Source of the DNA: Glycine soja
Taxonomy: Eukaryota > Streptophyta > Magnoliopsida > Fabales > Fabaceae
Assembly: GCF_004193775.1 (NCBI RefSeq)
Contig: NC_041019.1
Location: 17,641,020 to 17,705,019 of the forward strand
Direction: 5' to 3'
Length of the DNA: 64,000 nucleotides
This document shows positions 1 through 11,052 of the stretch, in pieces. How positions within the stretch are numbered: the first letter of the stretch is position 1; every line of letters starts with the position of its first letter. A program made the position numbers and the translations under genes. The notes below the pieces were generated by a model. It saw nothing but the letters and a program-made list of their open reading frames with translations, was not told the origin of the DNA and searched no databases.

Positions 1-1652
1 CGGCGGGAGGGCGACGCGTGACTCGCGGGATGCGTGTTCCACGAAAGGAATACGTGCGGAGTCGCCACCAACGTTTATTTGGGGAAAACGTCGGAAAAAC
101 CGGAAAAGACGCGATCTACGAACTTTTAAGTGAAAGGTTCGGGAGTCGTATTTACGCACGGGGAAGGTATTAGCACCCCACACGTCCGTCACAAGGGACG
201 GCAGCCTTTAATCGAATGTGCAAATATGACTTTGATTTTTACGTTCCCTTTTATGTCCTTATATCTTTTATACCCTTTTTATATTTTTCTCTTTTTGTGG
301 TCGACAAGGGTGTTTCCCTTTGCTCCTACGTATTCCTCAATTGCGATGAGGAAATCAGACCTACGTAGTTCTTTATTATCAAGTGATTCTTTTTTACTTA
401 AGAGGTGATCATTTTAAGGCGTTGGACCTTGAAAATGATCCATTTGCTTAGTAAGAAATTTAAATGATAAAATTCAAAACCTATTTTTGTGGACGAGCTT
501 GACTAGGCGAGTTGATTTTAGCCTTAGTTTCATCTTAGTTATTAGTCAATTCGATTAAGAATGAGATATCCCAAAGAGAAAAACGTCTGATTGATTTTCC
601 GCTTTATTTTACTAAAAGATATTTTTTTGATTATTATATTATTATTTTACCTCTTTTTTTATTTCGAACGTGGTTACGGCACGACCGAACGGTCGAAATT
701 CATTTTAACCGAAATTAACGGATAATACAATTCAAACGTTCGGTGGAAATTTATTTTATTTTTAGGTTAAGCGAGAAATGACTTAAATAAAATGGCTTAA
801 GCACGTCAAAAGGGGGTATAAAAAGTAAATGAAACGAGGACAAAAATACACGAAACACAATGTGGACCACCACGGGTACATAGAATGAATCGAAAAGCTT
901 GGTTCGAGGTACTTACCCGTTGAAGATCGAAGAACGATGAAGAACGAATGAAGAACGTCGAAGAACGGTCGAAACCTTCGCGAAATTCCTTACGGAGAAC
1001 GTTACGGAAACGTTTCGGAAGCGCCTCGGCTTAGATTTTCTTCACGGAAACAATTCTTCCAAGCAAATTCGAAAGAGAGAGAAGTGCCTAAGGGGCTCAC
1101 CCTTTTCCTTCTCACTTCCTCCCCTATTTATAGCAAAATAGGGGAGATGCTTGCCGCCCAGCTCCCCCAGGCGAGCACAGCTCGCCCAGGCGAGCAGGGT
1201 TGCTTCCTCCAGAAGCAACAGCCTTCTGGAGGAATATTCTGGAGGGCCCAAGTGGGCATGGTTGCTATTTGCACCCCCATTTTTACTAAGTACACCCCCC
1301 ATCTGCTTTTTTTTGGTGATTCTTTTTTCGTAAAGTTACGGAAACTTACGAATTTCGTAACGATACTTGTTTTATTTCCGTAATGTTTACGGAACCTTGC
1401 GGATTACATAATCATCCCCTTTTTTACTTACGGAATGTTACGGAACCTCACTAATTATGCAACGATGCTTCCATTTGATTTCCGGTGTGTCACGGAACCT
1501 TTACGGATTGTGCATCAATATTTTCTTTTGTTTTTCGGCATGTCCCGGAATTTCACAAATTGCCTAATGATGGGTGCCAAGCACCTTACAAGAACCAAAC
1601 AAAGGTCGCATGTCATCAAGCAAAGGTCCCCAGACGAAATTAGGGTATGACA
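1..1652 (-). repeat. 3' LTR of the minus-strand Ogre-like element (edge-truncated)
   Basis: Matches 13741-15371 almost base for base and ends at 1652 in the TG...CA form (TGTCATACCC when read on the minus strand). It lacks the last ~17 bp present in the other copy because the window begins inside it. TATTTATA at 1125-1132 is the reverse of a TATAAATA box. It differs from the other LTR by scattered substitutions and a small indel in a GCGAG-rich stretch near 1155-1200. The base inside the LTR boundary is not followed by a polypurine tract; see the flank at 1653-1747. Confidence 0.88.
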
Positions 1653-1747
1653 GTAGTCATACCTCACAAAATATATATATGTATGTTTAGGTAGAAAGAT
1701 ACCTTGGATATGCATGTATATAGCAAAAATATCTCACAAAACACATA
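1653..1747. repeat. 95-bp flank copy, identical to 15372-15466
   Basis: These 95 bases are identical to those outside the other LTR (15372-15466), after which the two sequences diverge abruptly. They derive from the TATGTATG-rich sequence of the host element (related to 4100-4467, inverted). In an ordinary element this position should carry the polypurine tract, as seen at 21191-21218 and 55165-55200. Confidence 0.8.
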
Positions 1748-2630
1748 AAATCTCTACATGCAAATGACTTGTTGTTCCCGAGGGAATAAAAGGTGCAGAA
1801 GACGATGCCAGTCTCTGCATGCTATCAAGCGTTCTGTCTTACAGATAGCAAAAGAATGTTTATACGGATAACCACTCGGGTATTTCTGCCCGTCAGCGTG
1901 ACTCAAAAGTCAGTATGACAGATCTTGTGAGTGCGGAAGATGATGTAAATCTCCACGTGTCAACGGGCTTGTCGGCCGCGATTGACGAAGGGTGCAGAAT
2001 GACCAAATTTTGTCTCTGCGTGCCATCGGACACGACTGTGTCTGAATGGCAAAGGGGTGCGGAATGACCAAATTTTGTCTCCGCATGTCATCGGGCCCGC
2101 CGCCTCTAGATGACAAAGGGTGCAGAATGACCAAATTTTGTCTCTGCGTGCCATCGGACACGACTGCGTCTGAATGGCAAACGGGTGCGGAATGACCAAA
2201 TTTTGTCTCCGCATGTCATCGGGCCCGCCGCCTCTGGATGACAAAGGGTGCAGAATGACCAAATTTTGTCTCTGTGTGCCATCGGACACGACTGTGTCTG
2301 AATGGCAAAGGGGTGCGGAATGACCAAATTTTGTCTCCGCATGTCATCGGGCCCGCCGCCTCTGGATGACAAAGGGTGCAGAATGACCAAATTTTGTCTC
2401 TGCGTGCCATCGGACACGACTGTGCCTGAATGGCAAAGGGGTGCGGAATGACCAAATTTTGTCTCCGCATGTCATCGGGCCCGCCGCCTCTAGATGACAA
2501 AGGGTGCAGAATGACCAAATTTTGTCTCTGCGTGTCATCGGACACGACTGTGTCTGAATGGCAAAGGGGTGCGGAATGACCAAATTTTGTCTCCGCATGT
2601 CACATGACCTCAGGGTCAGTATGACAGAGA
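1748..2630. repeat. 128-bp tandem array (dimer of two 64-bp units)
   Basis: Landmark GTGCAGAATG occurs at 1992, 2120, 2248, 2376 and 2504, an exact 128-bp period. Each unit consists of two related 64-bp halves, both containing GAATGACCAAATTTTGTCT, one continuing into CTGCGTGCCATCGG and the other into CCGCATGTCATCGG. More diverged units lie at both edges (1748-1990 and 2590-2630). It occupies the 3' non-coding region next to the left LTR. Several long minus-strand ORFs here are products of the repeat and are not annotated as genes. Confidence 0.92.
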
Positions 2631-2639
2631 TTTGTGGGG

Positions 2640-4467
2640 CGGCCGACAAAAGCAAGGCTCTTGCTCCTACGTATCCTCCAATGAGGAACTCAGACCTACG
2701 TAGTTCTGGATAACTTGTGAGACTTGACAAAGTCTCGATGTTTTCTCCACTAAAATGCAAACATGCTTTAGCAAAGAGACAAATATTCCAACTGATTAGA
2801 GCAGCATATGCTTTTTTTTGAGTGAAAAACAACGCGTCTACCGGGGAAGGAGAGTCTGCTGATGAAACCCCCCCATAACCATAAATGAGATTTTGGATGT
2901 AAGCATTTCGTTTCTAAATGACCATTTAGAGGAAACACTGGGTTCGACAAAAATAGAAGAAATCCACTCAAAGTGTATTAATCTCGCACTGTTAAGTGTT
3001 TCATTCTAATTCCGAACCATAGATATGTCATGACTTGACTTTGCAAATTATTTCCTATAAAACCAAAAACTACATGCGTGATCATGGATCAATAGGGCTT
3101 CCCTTGGGAATGGGTTCTTTTGGTGGGTTTTTCGGCTTTTGTGTGTTTTTGGCCTTTTGATTTTTTGGTTGGCTTTTTCCTTTTCTGTTTTTGTTTAGTG
3201 CGGGGCGAAAAAGTCGCTAGCGCACAAGATTTTAGTTGGCAATAAAAGGGAGAAGACCATTTTAGATCGTGGTTTCCTTTCTTTCTTTTCGTTCATTTGG
3301 GGACAATTCTGTATTGTTCAGATATTGTCCAATCCAAAGACCTTTTTGCACATTTCTTCTGGTTTCTTTGACCAGGAGCTTTCTTCTTTTTTACTTTCTC
3401 TCATTCTTTGGTTGGGAAGTTTCTTTCTTTTCTTTTTTCTTTCTCTTTGATTGGAAATTTTCCTTCTCTTCTTTTTTTCTTTCTCTTTGATTGGAAATTT
3501 TCCTTCTCTTCTTTTTTGCTTCCGAGGGTAAGGATTGACATTCTCACCCCGGGTCAAGGTTTATGGTGAGTCAGGATTTTTGGCTCAAGACTTGTAGAAT
3601 GGCTAGGCATGATATATGTCAGGGTTTGGTTTGGTTCAAGGATAAAAAGGGATGCCCCACATTATTTCCATGACACAAATGCAAAAATGATGATTTGGAA
3701 ATTTTATGCAAAACTGGTCATGCATGCACCTATGCGGACACTCAAGCGTCAAATTTTTATGGTCATGTGATGCTAGGGCTCAGGATTCATTTCCTCTATT
3801 TTTAGTTAACCCAATGTTTCCAAAATATGTTCTTTTATCAATTTGTGCATTCATCCGAGTCCATTTTGGGTGTCCGGAAAAATTTTCACAGCATTCACCC
3901 TTCAGGTGTATACACATTTTTTTTTCCAAAAACTAGCTATGATCAGCGAATTTTTCTTTAAAGAAAAGTTGGAAGTCATCTCTTTTCAAAAGCATGTTGG
4001 TTTTTCAGCTAGACAACTTATTTTTCTTTTTTCTCTCTTTTTCCTTTTTATCATTTGTTTATTTCTTTTTCTTGTTTGTTTTTGTTTTTTTTTCCCCCTT
4101 TTTTTTCATGAGGTATTTTGCTACTTAAACATGTGTATATTTTTGTGAGGTATTTTTGCTATATACATGCATATCCAAGGTATCTTGCTACCTAAACATA
4201 CATATATATATATTTTGTGAGGTATCTTTTTGCTACATACATGCATATCTAAGGTATCTTGCTACCTAAACATACATATATATATTTTGTGAGGTAGTTG
4301 TTTGCTACCTAAATTACATACATGCATATCTAAGGTATTTTGCTACCTAAACATACATATATATATTTTGTGAGGTAGTTGTTTGCTACCTAAATTACAT
4401 ACATGCATATCTAAGGTATTTTTCACTACCTAAACACGCATACATATATTTTGTGAGGTATGACTAC
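2640..4467 (-). repeat. Ogre-like 3' non-coding region, inverted copy of 15372-16960
   Basis: Read on the minus strand this resembles 15372-16960 on the plus strand over most of its length. Shared landmarks include the ACGTAGGAGC module (2660-2706 and 16872-16932), pyrimidine/purine-rich blocks (3340-3530 and 16140-16260) and the stretch around 3740-3950 matching 15722-15965. The end at 4100-4467 holds repeats of TACCTAAACATACATATATA and GTGAGGTA. No coding capacity is recognised; short ORFs are low-complexity. Confidence 0.8.
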
Positions 4468-5520
4468 CTTCCGAGCTTGCGCTTGTTTTATTTAAATTCC
4501 CATGATCATGAGCAACTAGGTGTGTCCTACTATAAAAAGTGATCAAATAGCAAGCAGAAATTTAAAAGTTACTAGGTTGCCTCCTAGTAGCGCTTCTTTA
4601 ACGTCTTGAGCTAGACGCCATATGACTTGTCGGTCACTGACCTAATACTTTGCTTACCTTTGGCTTTGGACTTGGCCGCCTATGGGTCGGCCATGTGTCG
4701 TAGGCAACGCTCTAACCTTTTTATGGATGAGCTGAGGTGAACTCTAGAGGTGGTGGCGGTGTGTCTATTGCCCGCTACCGGCCATCCCAATGCTGATGTG
4801 GTGTTTCGTCCTGTGCCTACCTGGGGGCGCAGTACTTCTTGATGAAAGCTTGATTGGTAGGGGGGCCTGATGACCTTGCTGGGGGCGACAGGCACTCCCT
4901 AGAACTGACAGAGACCCGTATTTAGAGCTGGCAACACCAAGACCCTGTTGGCCTTCTTCGGGTCCACTAGGTGTCTTGCAGGCACAATCCCTGCAAACAA
5001 TAGATGACATTAGAAATCAGTTGGGGGAGGTGCATACTTACCTATGCCACGACGACATGAACTTGCTGGGGGGAACGGGCGCCCTGTAGGGCCGACAGAG
5101 GCCCGTAACCAGAGCTGGAAACCCCAGGGCCCTGTTGGACTTCTTCAGGTCCACTGGGGGTCTTTGTGGGTGCGATCCCTGCAAACAATAGATGGTATCA
5201 GAAATCAGTTGAACCATATGCATACTTACCCATGTCGGGACGACACAGACCAACTGATACTTTTGCAGGGGGAGATTGGCATTGCGGTCACTGGGCAGAA
5301 TGTTGCTAAGTAGCAATGTCATCTATATCTGTGTAAGAGTGGTCATGTTGGTGCGCATGATCTGCACTTGTCTCTTTGCAGCGGCACGGGTGAAATCTTG
5401 CCCCGGTATGCATAGTAGCTGTGTGATAGCCTCCCTCTCTGGTTGTGCTTGCACAGTTGGCCCTCCTCCAATATCAGGGGGTGGCCCAGGAACCGTTAAA
5501 AGGAAACTACTGGTCCCTTA
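4468..5520. repeat. 3' non-coding region with a ~188-bp direct duplication
   Basis: CTGCAAACAATAGATG occurs at 4991 and 5179, and the surrounding ~188 bp are repeated in diverged form (about 4852-5039 and 5040-5227). The part near 4570-4625 resembles sequence that follows pol in other gypsy families, which suggests a chimeric origin. No gene is recognised. Confidence 0.55.
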
Positions 5521-5585
5521 ACCGGGAGTGCAAGTCTCGGTTAAGCATTTAAGGATAGAGGACCTTAAATTCTCTTAAGGTGCGG

Positions 5586-5840
5586 ATGTGGAGCACACTG
5601 AAAATGAGGACACGTAGCCCTCTAAAGGTGAGGGCGTGCAACCCTCTCAAGGCGAGGATGTGTAGTCCTCTGGAGGTGAGGATGTGCAGCCCTCTGTTGG
5701 CGAGGATGTGTAGTCCTCTCAAGGTGAGGGCGTGCAGCCCTCTGTTGGTGAGGGTAACTAGTACCCAAGGCGAGGGCGGGTAGCCCTCTCAAGGCGAGGA
5801 CGTGTAGTCCTCTAAAGGTGAGGGTACTAGTACCCAAGGG
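5586..5840. repeat. 24-bp tandem array, about ten units
   Basis: Units of 24 bp with consensus GTGAGGATGTGCAGCCCTCT plus four variable bases run from about 5586, becoming irregular towards 5840. The array lies next to a conserved anchor (5824-5863, TACTAGTACCC and TGAGAAAGCAAGAG). The homologous anchor in the second Ogre-like element (53356-53399) is followed by an unrelated 108-bp array. Confidence 0.85.
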
Positions 5841-5863
5841 TTCACCCTTATGAGAAAGCAAGA

Positions 5864-6664
5864 GATCGACTCATCGAGAGGATCGGTCATCCCAAATCCA
5901 AAAGATTTGGACATTTAGATGTAGGAAATCTATGTAGTTAACATGATTTTGAGGGATGCAAATGCATGCAACCTTTGTTGTGAAATTTGGGTAAATGCAG
6001 ACTTTATATGAAACAATGCAATGTAATGGAAAGTTGTACAATGTTCATGACATTCTTTCCCTATTTTGTGATTTTGATTTTGATTTGATTTTTTTTTTTA
6101 AAACACAAATTGACTGTCCTTTTGAAAGAGGTGATAGTCCATGCAACCTTATCCTATCTTTTTGCAAATCTCTCCGGGAATTCCCTCAGAGTGTATGTTC
6201 TTTTTGATTTAGTCACTTGACCATTTTGGAGTGACGGCAATGGAGCCATTTGATGTTTAATCAATCCATTGAAATCCTAGGGTTTGTCCCCCCCCCCCCT
6301 TTTTTGTTTAAGAACATCGACGGGTGAGAACTTTTGATCGGCCCGTATGTTCACTTGAGGCTCATGCACGGTGCCCCTCATTGCCCCAGTGTAAGGCTTT
6401 GAGGTACCAATCGTTGTCTTTTGTCATGACCTTGTAGGAGGGAACCTATTGGGTGAGAACTTCTAATCTGCCCCTAGGTTCACTTGAGGCTCATGCACGA
6501 TGCCCCTCATTGCCCTAGTGTAAGGCTTTGAGGTACCAATCGTTGTCTTGTTTTCATAGCCTCGTAGTGAGGAAGAATGAAAGAAGTAGTTGATTCTTGC
6601 AAAAAGAATTTTCCAAGGATGAGAAATAGTTGAAGGATTTTTTTGATGGATTAAGTCAAATGAC
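5864..6664 (-). other. Ogre-like 3' non-coding region between gag and the 24-bp array
   Basis: No coding potential. A segment of about 130 bp is tandemly repeated (landmark CTTGAGGCTCATGCACG near 6354 and 6484), and its homologue occurs once near 50080-50150 in the other Ogre-like element. A C-run and T-run lie at 6290-6305. TCCTA at 6665-6669 is the left target duplication of the adjoining solo LTR. Confidence 0.55.
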
Positions 6665-6669
6665 TCCTA

Positions 6670-7707
6670 TGTAGAAGCAAGATGTTTTGATGTTTTGATG
6701 ATGCCAAAGGATCAAGTACTTCCAAGTTTTATTCAAGACAAGAATCCAAGAAAATCAAGATATATGATCAAGTTGATCTCTAGAATCTTAGGAAGAAGTT
6801 TTCAAATTGAAAAAGCAAAAGGTTTGGCCAAAGACTTCTATCCAAATCATTTTAAATTGAGATTTACTCTTTGGTAATCAATTACCAGCAGCTGAAAATG
6901 TTTATAACAGTCACTAGAAATTCGAATTCAAAATTAATAATGTGTAATCGATTACACATGGATGGTAATTGATTACCAGCAATTTATTCAAATTTTAAAG
7001 CCTGTGATCGATTACACAAGTCTTGTAATCGATTACCAGAGGAGATTTTCAGAAAATAATTTCCAAGAGTCACATCTATTCAAATGGTTTATGAATGGCC
7101 ATCAAAGGTGACTTGGAAACACGAATTTAAAGAGAGTTTTCATTGCCCAAAAAGTTTTATCCTCTCAAAAGATTAAGAGTTTTTCTGAACTGAAATGTCT
7201 TATCCTCTCAAAAAGATTCCTTGGTCAACCACTTGCATATTCAATAAGGAATTTTGATTGGTCTTCATTGTACAATCTATCTCTTTCAAGAGAGATTTCT
7301 TCTTCTCTTCTTCTTACTTCTGAAAAGGGATTAAGAGACCGAGAGTCTCTTGTTGTAGAGGATTCCTGAACACAAGGGAAGGGTTATCCTTGTGTAGTTC
7401 AGACTTTGTAAAAGGAGTTTTACAAAGAGAGTGGAAAATCTCAAGTGGGTTGCTTGAGGACTGGACGGGAAGTGGCCGAACCAGTATAAATCAAGTTTGC
7501 ATTCCTCTCTTCCCTTAAACTTCTTTTATTTATTGCTATTTATCTTTTGCTTTAAAGAAGTTTATTTTGAATTGTCTTTTGAGTAATTCATGTTAAGGGT
7601 GCATTGTTAATCCAAAAAGAAAGAGTGATAGTTCAATTGGGGAATAGTCTTTGCATCTTAATTCAACCCCCCTTTTTCTTAAGGTAACTGAGGCCATTTG
7701 TCCAACA
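6670..7707 (+). mobile_element. Solo LTR with ATCGAT palindromes, TSD TCCTA
   Basis: Starts TGTAGAAGC and ends TCCAACA, with the perfect 5-bp duplication TCCTA at 6665-6669 and 7708-7712. No internal region is attached, so it is a solo LTR left by LTR-LTR recombination. It is related to 51088-52770 and 43421-44805. The upstream half has GTAATCGATTAC-type palindromes (about 6875-7040); TATAAAT lies near 7486. A long stem (ACACAAGG / CCTTGTGT, 7370-7395) matches the hairpin cassettes of the related copies. Orientation is taken from the TATA motif. The family name is not certain. Confidence 0.88.
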
Positions 7708-7712
7708 TCCTA

Positions 7713-8181
7713 TTCTTGACAACTCGCTTCTCTAAGAAGGCAAACTTTCTGGAATGATAAAATGAAGTCACATGAACGTCTATATTTTTACTTGAAAACA
7801 CAGTCAATCAAATGCCTTTTTATTTTTTATTTTGAAACTTATTTGTTTTGAACTTTACTCGTTGTTTTACGGCACCCCCGCCAACGTGCAAGACGAGTAA
7901 TCTCTGATTGAACAGTCTTAGAAGTCAACACTCAGGAGCGCAGGTCGCTTGAGAAAACAGACCAATGGCTTGCACCCACATTCCAGTGAAAGTTGAATAA
8001 GCAAACATGCGTTTGTGAGAGGATGAGGGACAAAGATATCAACTTTATCCATTTCATTTAACATTGTAACTATGGTTTACAATAATGGCATAAACTTGGA
8101 AATCCTGATGAGTCATTAGAGACACCTAACAACAGCCTTCAAAATTGCCCCATGTGTGGCATCTCTTGTCAATGTCAGGAT
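7713..8181 (-). other. Post-gag spacer where pol would be expected
   Basis: About 470 bp immediately downstream of gag (minus strand) with no reading frame resembling protease or RT. The homologous segment of the second element (49475-49900) is likewise non-coding, so loss of pol is shared by both copies. Confidence 0.6.
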
Positions 8182-9924
8182 TTACACGCAATTCTCCTCA
8201 AATTTCAGCCAGCCCGCATCAATTAGACCTTGCACCTTACGCTTCAGAGCCCTACAATGCTCAATGGAACGCCCCGGGGCTTCTCCGTGACAAGCACACG
8301 TTGCGTTCGAGTCGTATTCTCGGACAAATGGAGGTTGATGAACCTTGGCTAGGGTTATGGCTACCATTGAATTATCAAGTAGATATGGGAGCAAGTCAGC
8401 ATAGGACACTGGAATTGGGGTGAATTCTACAGGCTTTCTCGCTGCAAAATTCCTTTTTGTTGGTGTTTTTTGGTTTGTGCTAAAGGTGGTCTTCGTCATT
8501 GGAAGTGCGGTAGACAGGCTTTGTGGTTGATTTAGGGATGGCCTTTATGGATAACTGGTTGGTGGGTAAGGAGGAGGTTTGTTATTGGCTGAGTAATGAC
8601 ATTGTTGGGTTGGTGGGAAACTTGGCTGTATAGGAATGGCAGTCACATCATGGGTTTCTCCCTCTTTCTCACCCTCTTTATTTGCCCCAGTTTTCTCATT
8701 CGTCCAAGCAGGATGATTAAATTTGCCTCTTTTCAGATCCACTTCGATCTTTTTGCTGGCGAAGTCCAAATCTGTAAAACTTGTAGGTGTGTAACCCACC
8801 ATTTTTTCATAGTAGAACACCGGTCACGTGTCTACTATCATTGTGATAATCTCTTTCTCTGTTATTGGGGGTGCTACTTGAGTTGCCAAGTCTCTCCATC
8901 TTTGGGCGTATTCTTTGAAAGATCTGTCCCCCTTTTTGCACATGTTCTGTAGTTGCATCCTATCCGGAACCATATCAAAATTGTATTGATACTGCCTAAC
9001 AAAGACAACCATTAGGTCCTTCCAAGAATGGACTCGGGAAGGTTCCAAGTTAGTGTACCAGGTAACAGCTACCCCAGTAAGACTTTCTTGGAAGGAATGT
9101 ATCAGCAATTCCTCATCTTTTGCGTATTCCCCCATCTTCTGACAATACATCTTTAGATGGTTCTTGGGACAAGTAGTCCCCTTGTACTTGTCAAAGTCCA
9201 GCACCTTGAACTTGGGAGGGTGATGATATTGGGTTCTAGGAACAACTTTTTTAGGTTAGCAAAGGCATAATCTCCACCTCCTTCAATGGCCCTGAGCCTT
9301 TCCTCTAGATGATCCAACTTTCCCATTTCTGCCATAGTCATGAGGGTTTTTAACCGCTGTGGAACGTGAGGGTTGTGGTTGTGGATGATACTGAGGGCCC
9401 TCCAAAGTGTTTTGTAGGGGTATACCACCAATTGCTTGCCCTTCAGCGGCATATCCGAGGCAAGGCTCGAAGTCGGCTAGATCATGGTGGGGAATTTCAT
9501 GTGTCTCCTCCATGGGTCGAGAGACACGTGCGTGATCAGATTGAGGTTGTTGGCTCTTAATGAGTATGGGAGTAGAGTTATTGACATCCTCATTGGGAAT
9601 GTACGCCACATTGGGTGGTGTATATTTTGGGAGGCAAGCCATATGGCGGGAAGGCGTGCTTGTTTTGAATTTGCACATCATGGGGTCATTCGTACTTCCC
9701 AAATCTTTGCCTACCATATTTGAGGTTGGATGATTCATTTGCTTGAGGCCAGATGGGAGCATCGGGTTCACCTTAGCGACAACGCTAGTAGCGACAATTG
9801 CAACCGCATTGGCTTCCATTATCTTCTTCACGCTCATCATGGCCTCCATCATTGTGGCCATTTTCTCTTTAATGGCCTCCATGTCGGCCTTCATCTTCTC
9901 TTGTATCTCCTCTACTTCACCCAT
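8182..9924 (-). pseudogene. Ogre-like gag, frameshifted
   Basis: Gag would form the virus-like particle that packages the element RNA. Reading from ATG at 9924 gives a Met/Lys-rich helical start (EKMKADMEAIKEKM) and a Pro-rich middle. The frame then shifts near 9230. The retrotransposon gag core follows at 9204-8824 (FDKYKGTTCPKNHLKMYCQK, VTWYTNLEPSRVHSWKDL). Two more frames cover 8820-8545 and 8499-8182; the last has a Cys/His segment (CACHGEAPGRSIEHC) and a GLIDAGWLKFEE tail. The homologue at 47720-49474 is colinear, which supports the boundaries. At least two or three frameshifts make it non-functional. Start chosen from the conserved MxEVEE opening shared with the other copy. Confidence 0.85.
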
Positions 9925-11052
9925 TACTCTAGCTCTAGCATAAGTTCGGTGAGGGCACCGTAAAGCATGTGTTTTTTTTCTTTTTTATAACAATGATTAA
10001 GTTCTCTCTCTTTTTTTTTTCAAGGAAAGAATGTAATGAGCAATGCAACCAATGAAAAGTATGAATGTATGCGAATGATGCATAGTTGAAGTATTGCGAA
10101 TTTTTACGCAGGACATGGGGTTGAATCAATTTAAATTTTCAACATGGTCCATGACATCTTTGTCAAGGTGAAGCCGGAAGTAACAAGGATATCAACAATC
10201 CTAAATGTGTTTGGCAGTAGACAAAGCAATGATGTAACACGATCCATCTTTTGCCCCAATTTTTGCAAGATGGTCACTTCCATGCTTCAACTTGACTCGA
10301 TGAACCTTTTCGTAAAAGCGAGAGCTTGGTACAACCCCATATCCCAGGGAATGGCAATTTTGATTGCCAATACTTCAACAACATTTCATAGGGATGAAAG
10401 ACTCGAGAATACGCATGCTATGCATGGAAAATGTAATTATGAGATTGAGATGCCCGAAGAAACATCCTTTCTTAGTTAAACATGCATTAGGTACCATGTT
10501 CAATCATTTTGTTTTTAAGTGAAATGGGTTTATGATCCCAACATGGTTGGCTCATGGTACCGAATATATGCAACTAAGAATGCAGCGTGAATTTTCGTAC
10601 TTCCCCTTTTTTTGTTTTTGTTTTGTAGAGGAAAATACAAGGATCATGTATGAGCAAACAAAAAGTATGTTGAACGCATATGATGATGCAATGACTCATG
10701 CAAAATGGGAATGTGATAACAGACAAATGCAGGAACGATATGTTCATTATGATGCTGAAGAGATGTTTATGCGGTGCATGATATGAATGCATTTTACGGA
10801 CACGAGAGCCCGGAAAATTATCTCTTCTTACTTGCGCATTTGGGGGCGCAGTGCCCCATGTGTACAATTAAGAAGGTGATATGGACCTTCCGGCTTCCCG
10901 TGACAAAGGACGAGACCAACATACAATGCATGCTAGAGATAAAATGCGAGAGTGACTTGATTCGCACTGATTTTTGGAGTAAAAACGTGGGATAAACTCA
11001 TTTTATTCAAAAAGTTATAACTAGTCAAGATCTGAGCGACAATACAAACTTC
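9925..11052 (-). other. Spacer between ORF1 and gag
   Basis: About 1.1 kb, AT-rich, without a convincing gene. Part (10130-10480 and 10560-10700) is homologous, inverted, to 46980-47590 in the second Ogre-like element, showing it is element sequence. Short ORFs here are not conserved between the two copies. Confidence 0.6.

Noticed and set aside
130..408. ORF of 92 codons, repeated almost unchanged at 13870-14148
   Set aside because: Both lie at the same place within the two LTR copies; identity reflects LTR duplication, not a conserved gene.
1910..2832. Overlapping minus-strand ORFs encoding repetitive RRQNLVILHP-like proteins
   Set aside because: They are translations of the 128-bp tandem array, with no gene context.
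5044..5313. Pair of ORFs on opposite strands in the ~188-bp duplication
   Set aside because: Frames are not maintained between the two copies of the duplication and nothing is recognised.
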